A stretch of DNA of 64,000 bases, taken from NCBI RefSeq assembly GCF_907164915.1, contig NC_061864.1, positions 16,251,889-16,315,888 on the forward strand, read 5' to 3'. Below, in pieces: positions 63,612-64,000 of the stretch. The notes beneath the pieces are model-generated. The model was not told the DNA's origin. It saw only the letters and a program-made list of their open reading frames with translations, and did not search any database. This DNA is from Impatiens glandulifera (Eukaryota > Streptophyta > Magnoliopsida > Ericales > Balsaminaceae). The position numbers were made by a program, and so were the translations under genes. Position 1 is the first letter of the stretch, and each line of letters opens with the position of its first letter.

Positions 63612-64000
63612 TTTCTTTGAAAACCGAAGAACCGAGCAATCTACAAACAAAATATTATTTTTCTTATATTTTTCTTGAATTACCCCCATCTTTGTCAAAA
63701 TATTAATTCCTTGTTTTACCCAATCTTTGTCAAAATGTGAGTAACGTTAACAAATTGAGTAAAAGTAACTAAAATATATATTTTATAACTTTATTGATAC
63801 TTAATAAATAATTCAAGGAACTAATACATTTATTATATATATAAAAAATCTCACATCAATTTAATTTTTTTTTCTTAACTTTTCTTAAGCCTAAACTTAG
63901 CCATCCATCCAAAAATCTGAAATATCACAAGTCTTTTTTGTATTGTCTTTTAATTAAAATGATCGAATTCTTACCTTTAAAGAAAACCTAACAGACGAGC
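63612..64000. other. AT-rich window end
   Basis: No feature recognised. Confidence 0.5.

Overview
This is a very AT-rich nuclear window from a flowering plant, probably a eudicot. The evidence is GT-AG introns with poly-pyrimidine acceptors, plant Shaker-type channel genes, plant MULE and PIF/Harbinger transposon remains, telobox-like leaders and long (TA)n tracts. There are no bacterial features. No tRNA, rRNA or CRISPR was seen.

The backbone is a rearranged cluster of AKT1-like Shaker channel genes. Four are intact by hand splicing: A (26109-28672, minus, 588 aa), B (37237-39771, plus, 592 aa), C (46634-49257, plus, 597 aa) and D (59472-62658, plus, 829 aa). Around them lie broken copies: 1-770 (minus), 14560-15522 (minus) and 15538-16447 (plus), which derive from D-type genes; 42235-43299 and a 3'-end scrap at 51592, which are A/B/C-type; and orphan 5' or 3' flanks near 5508, 31390, 50480 and 53060. 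D keeps the GYGD filter and ankyrin repeats but has no KHA domain, carries a 160-residue acidic N-terminus and has a depleted voltage sensor. A, B and C keep the voltage sensor, the cyclic-nucleotide-binding-like fold and the KHA domain, but they have lost the ankyrin repeats, about 14 residues of pore turret, and the GYG filter, which reads GYNN (A) or GYNNN (B, C). An amplified, intact family of GYG-less Shaker genes is the most unusual biology here.

Region by region: 0-6.6 kb holds a pseudogene end, a minus-strand promoter-like segment, AT-rich DNA and an orphan copy of D's promoter. 6.65-17.06 kb looks like a composite Mutator-like element. It has a broken DUF1985-Ulp1 gene with minisatellite introns, a broken MuDR transposase on the other strand, palindromic subterminal arrays, a transketolase gene fragment and a head-to-head pair of D-type channel fragments. 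17-26 kb is AT-rich with LTR-like debris. 26-28.8 kb is gene A. 30-35 kb holds LTR-like debris, an orphan 3' flank, a four-copy 360-bp tandem repeat and a second MULE-like end. 36-53.4 kb is the B / pseudogene / C tandem array with segmental-duplication scars. 53.9-54.6 kb is a dead Harbinger transposase. 57-64 kb contains gene D, its duplicated promoter and a few unidentified exon-like fragments.

Plant Shaker subunits assemble as tetramers, so D (conducting filter) and A-C (altered filter) could form mixed channels, or A-C could be silent or regulatory subunits or non-selective cation channels. These are inferences. The gene structures, filter residues and duplications are read directly from the sequence; comparisons with AKT1 and KAT1 rest on family knowledge.
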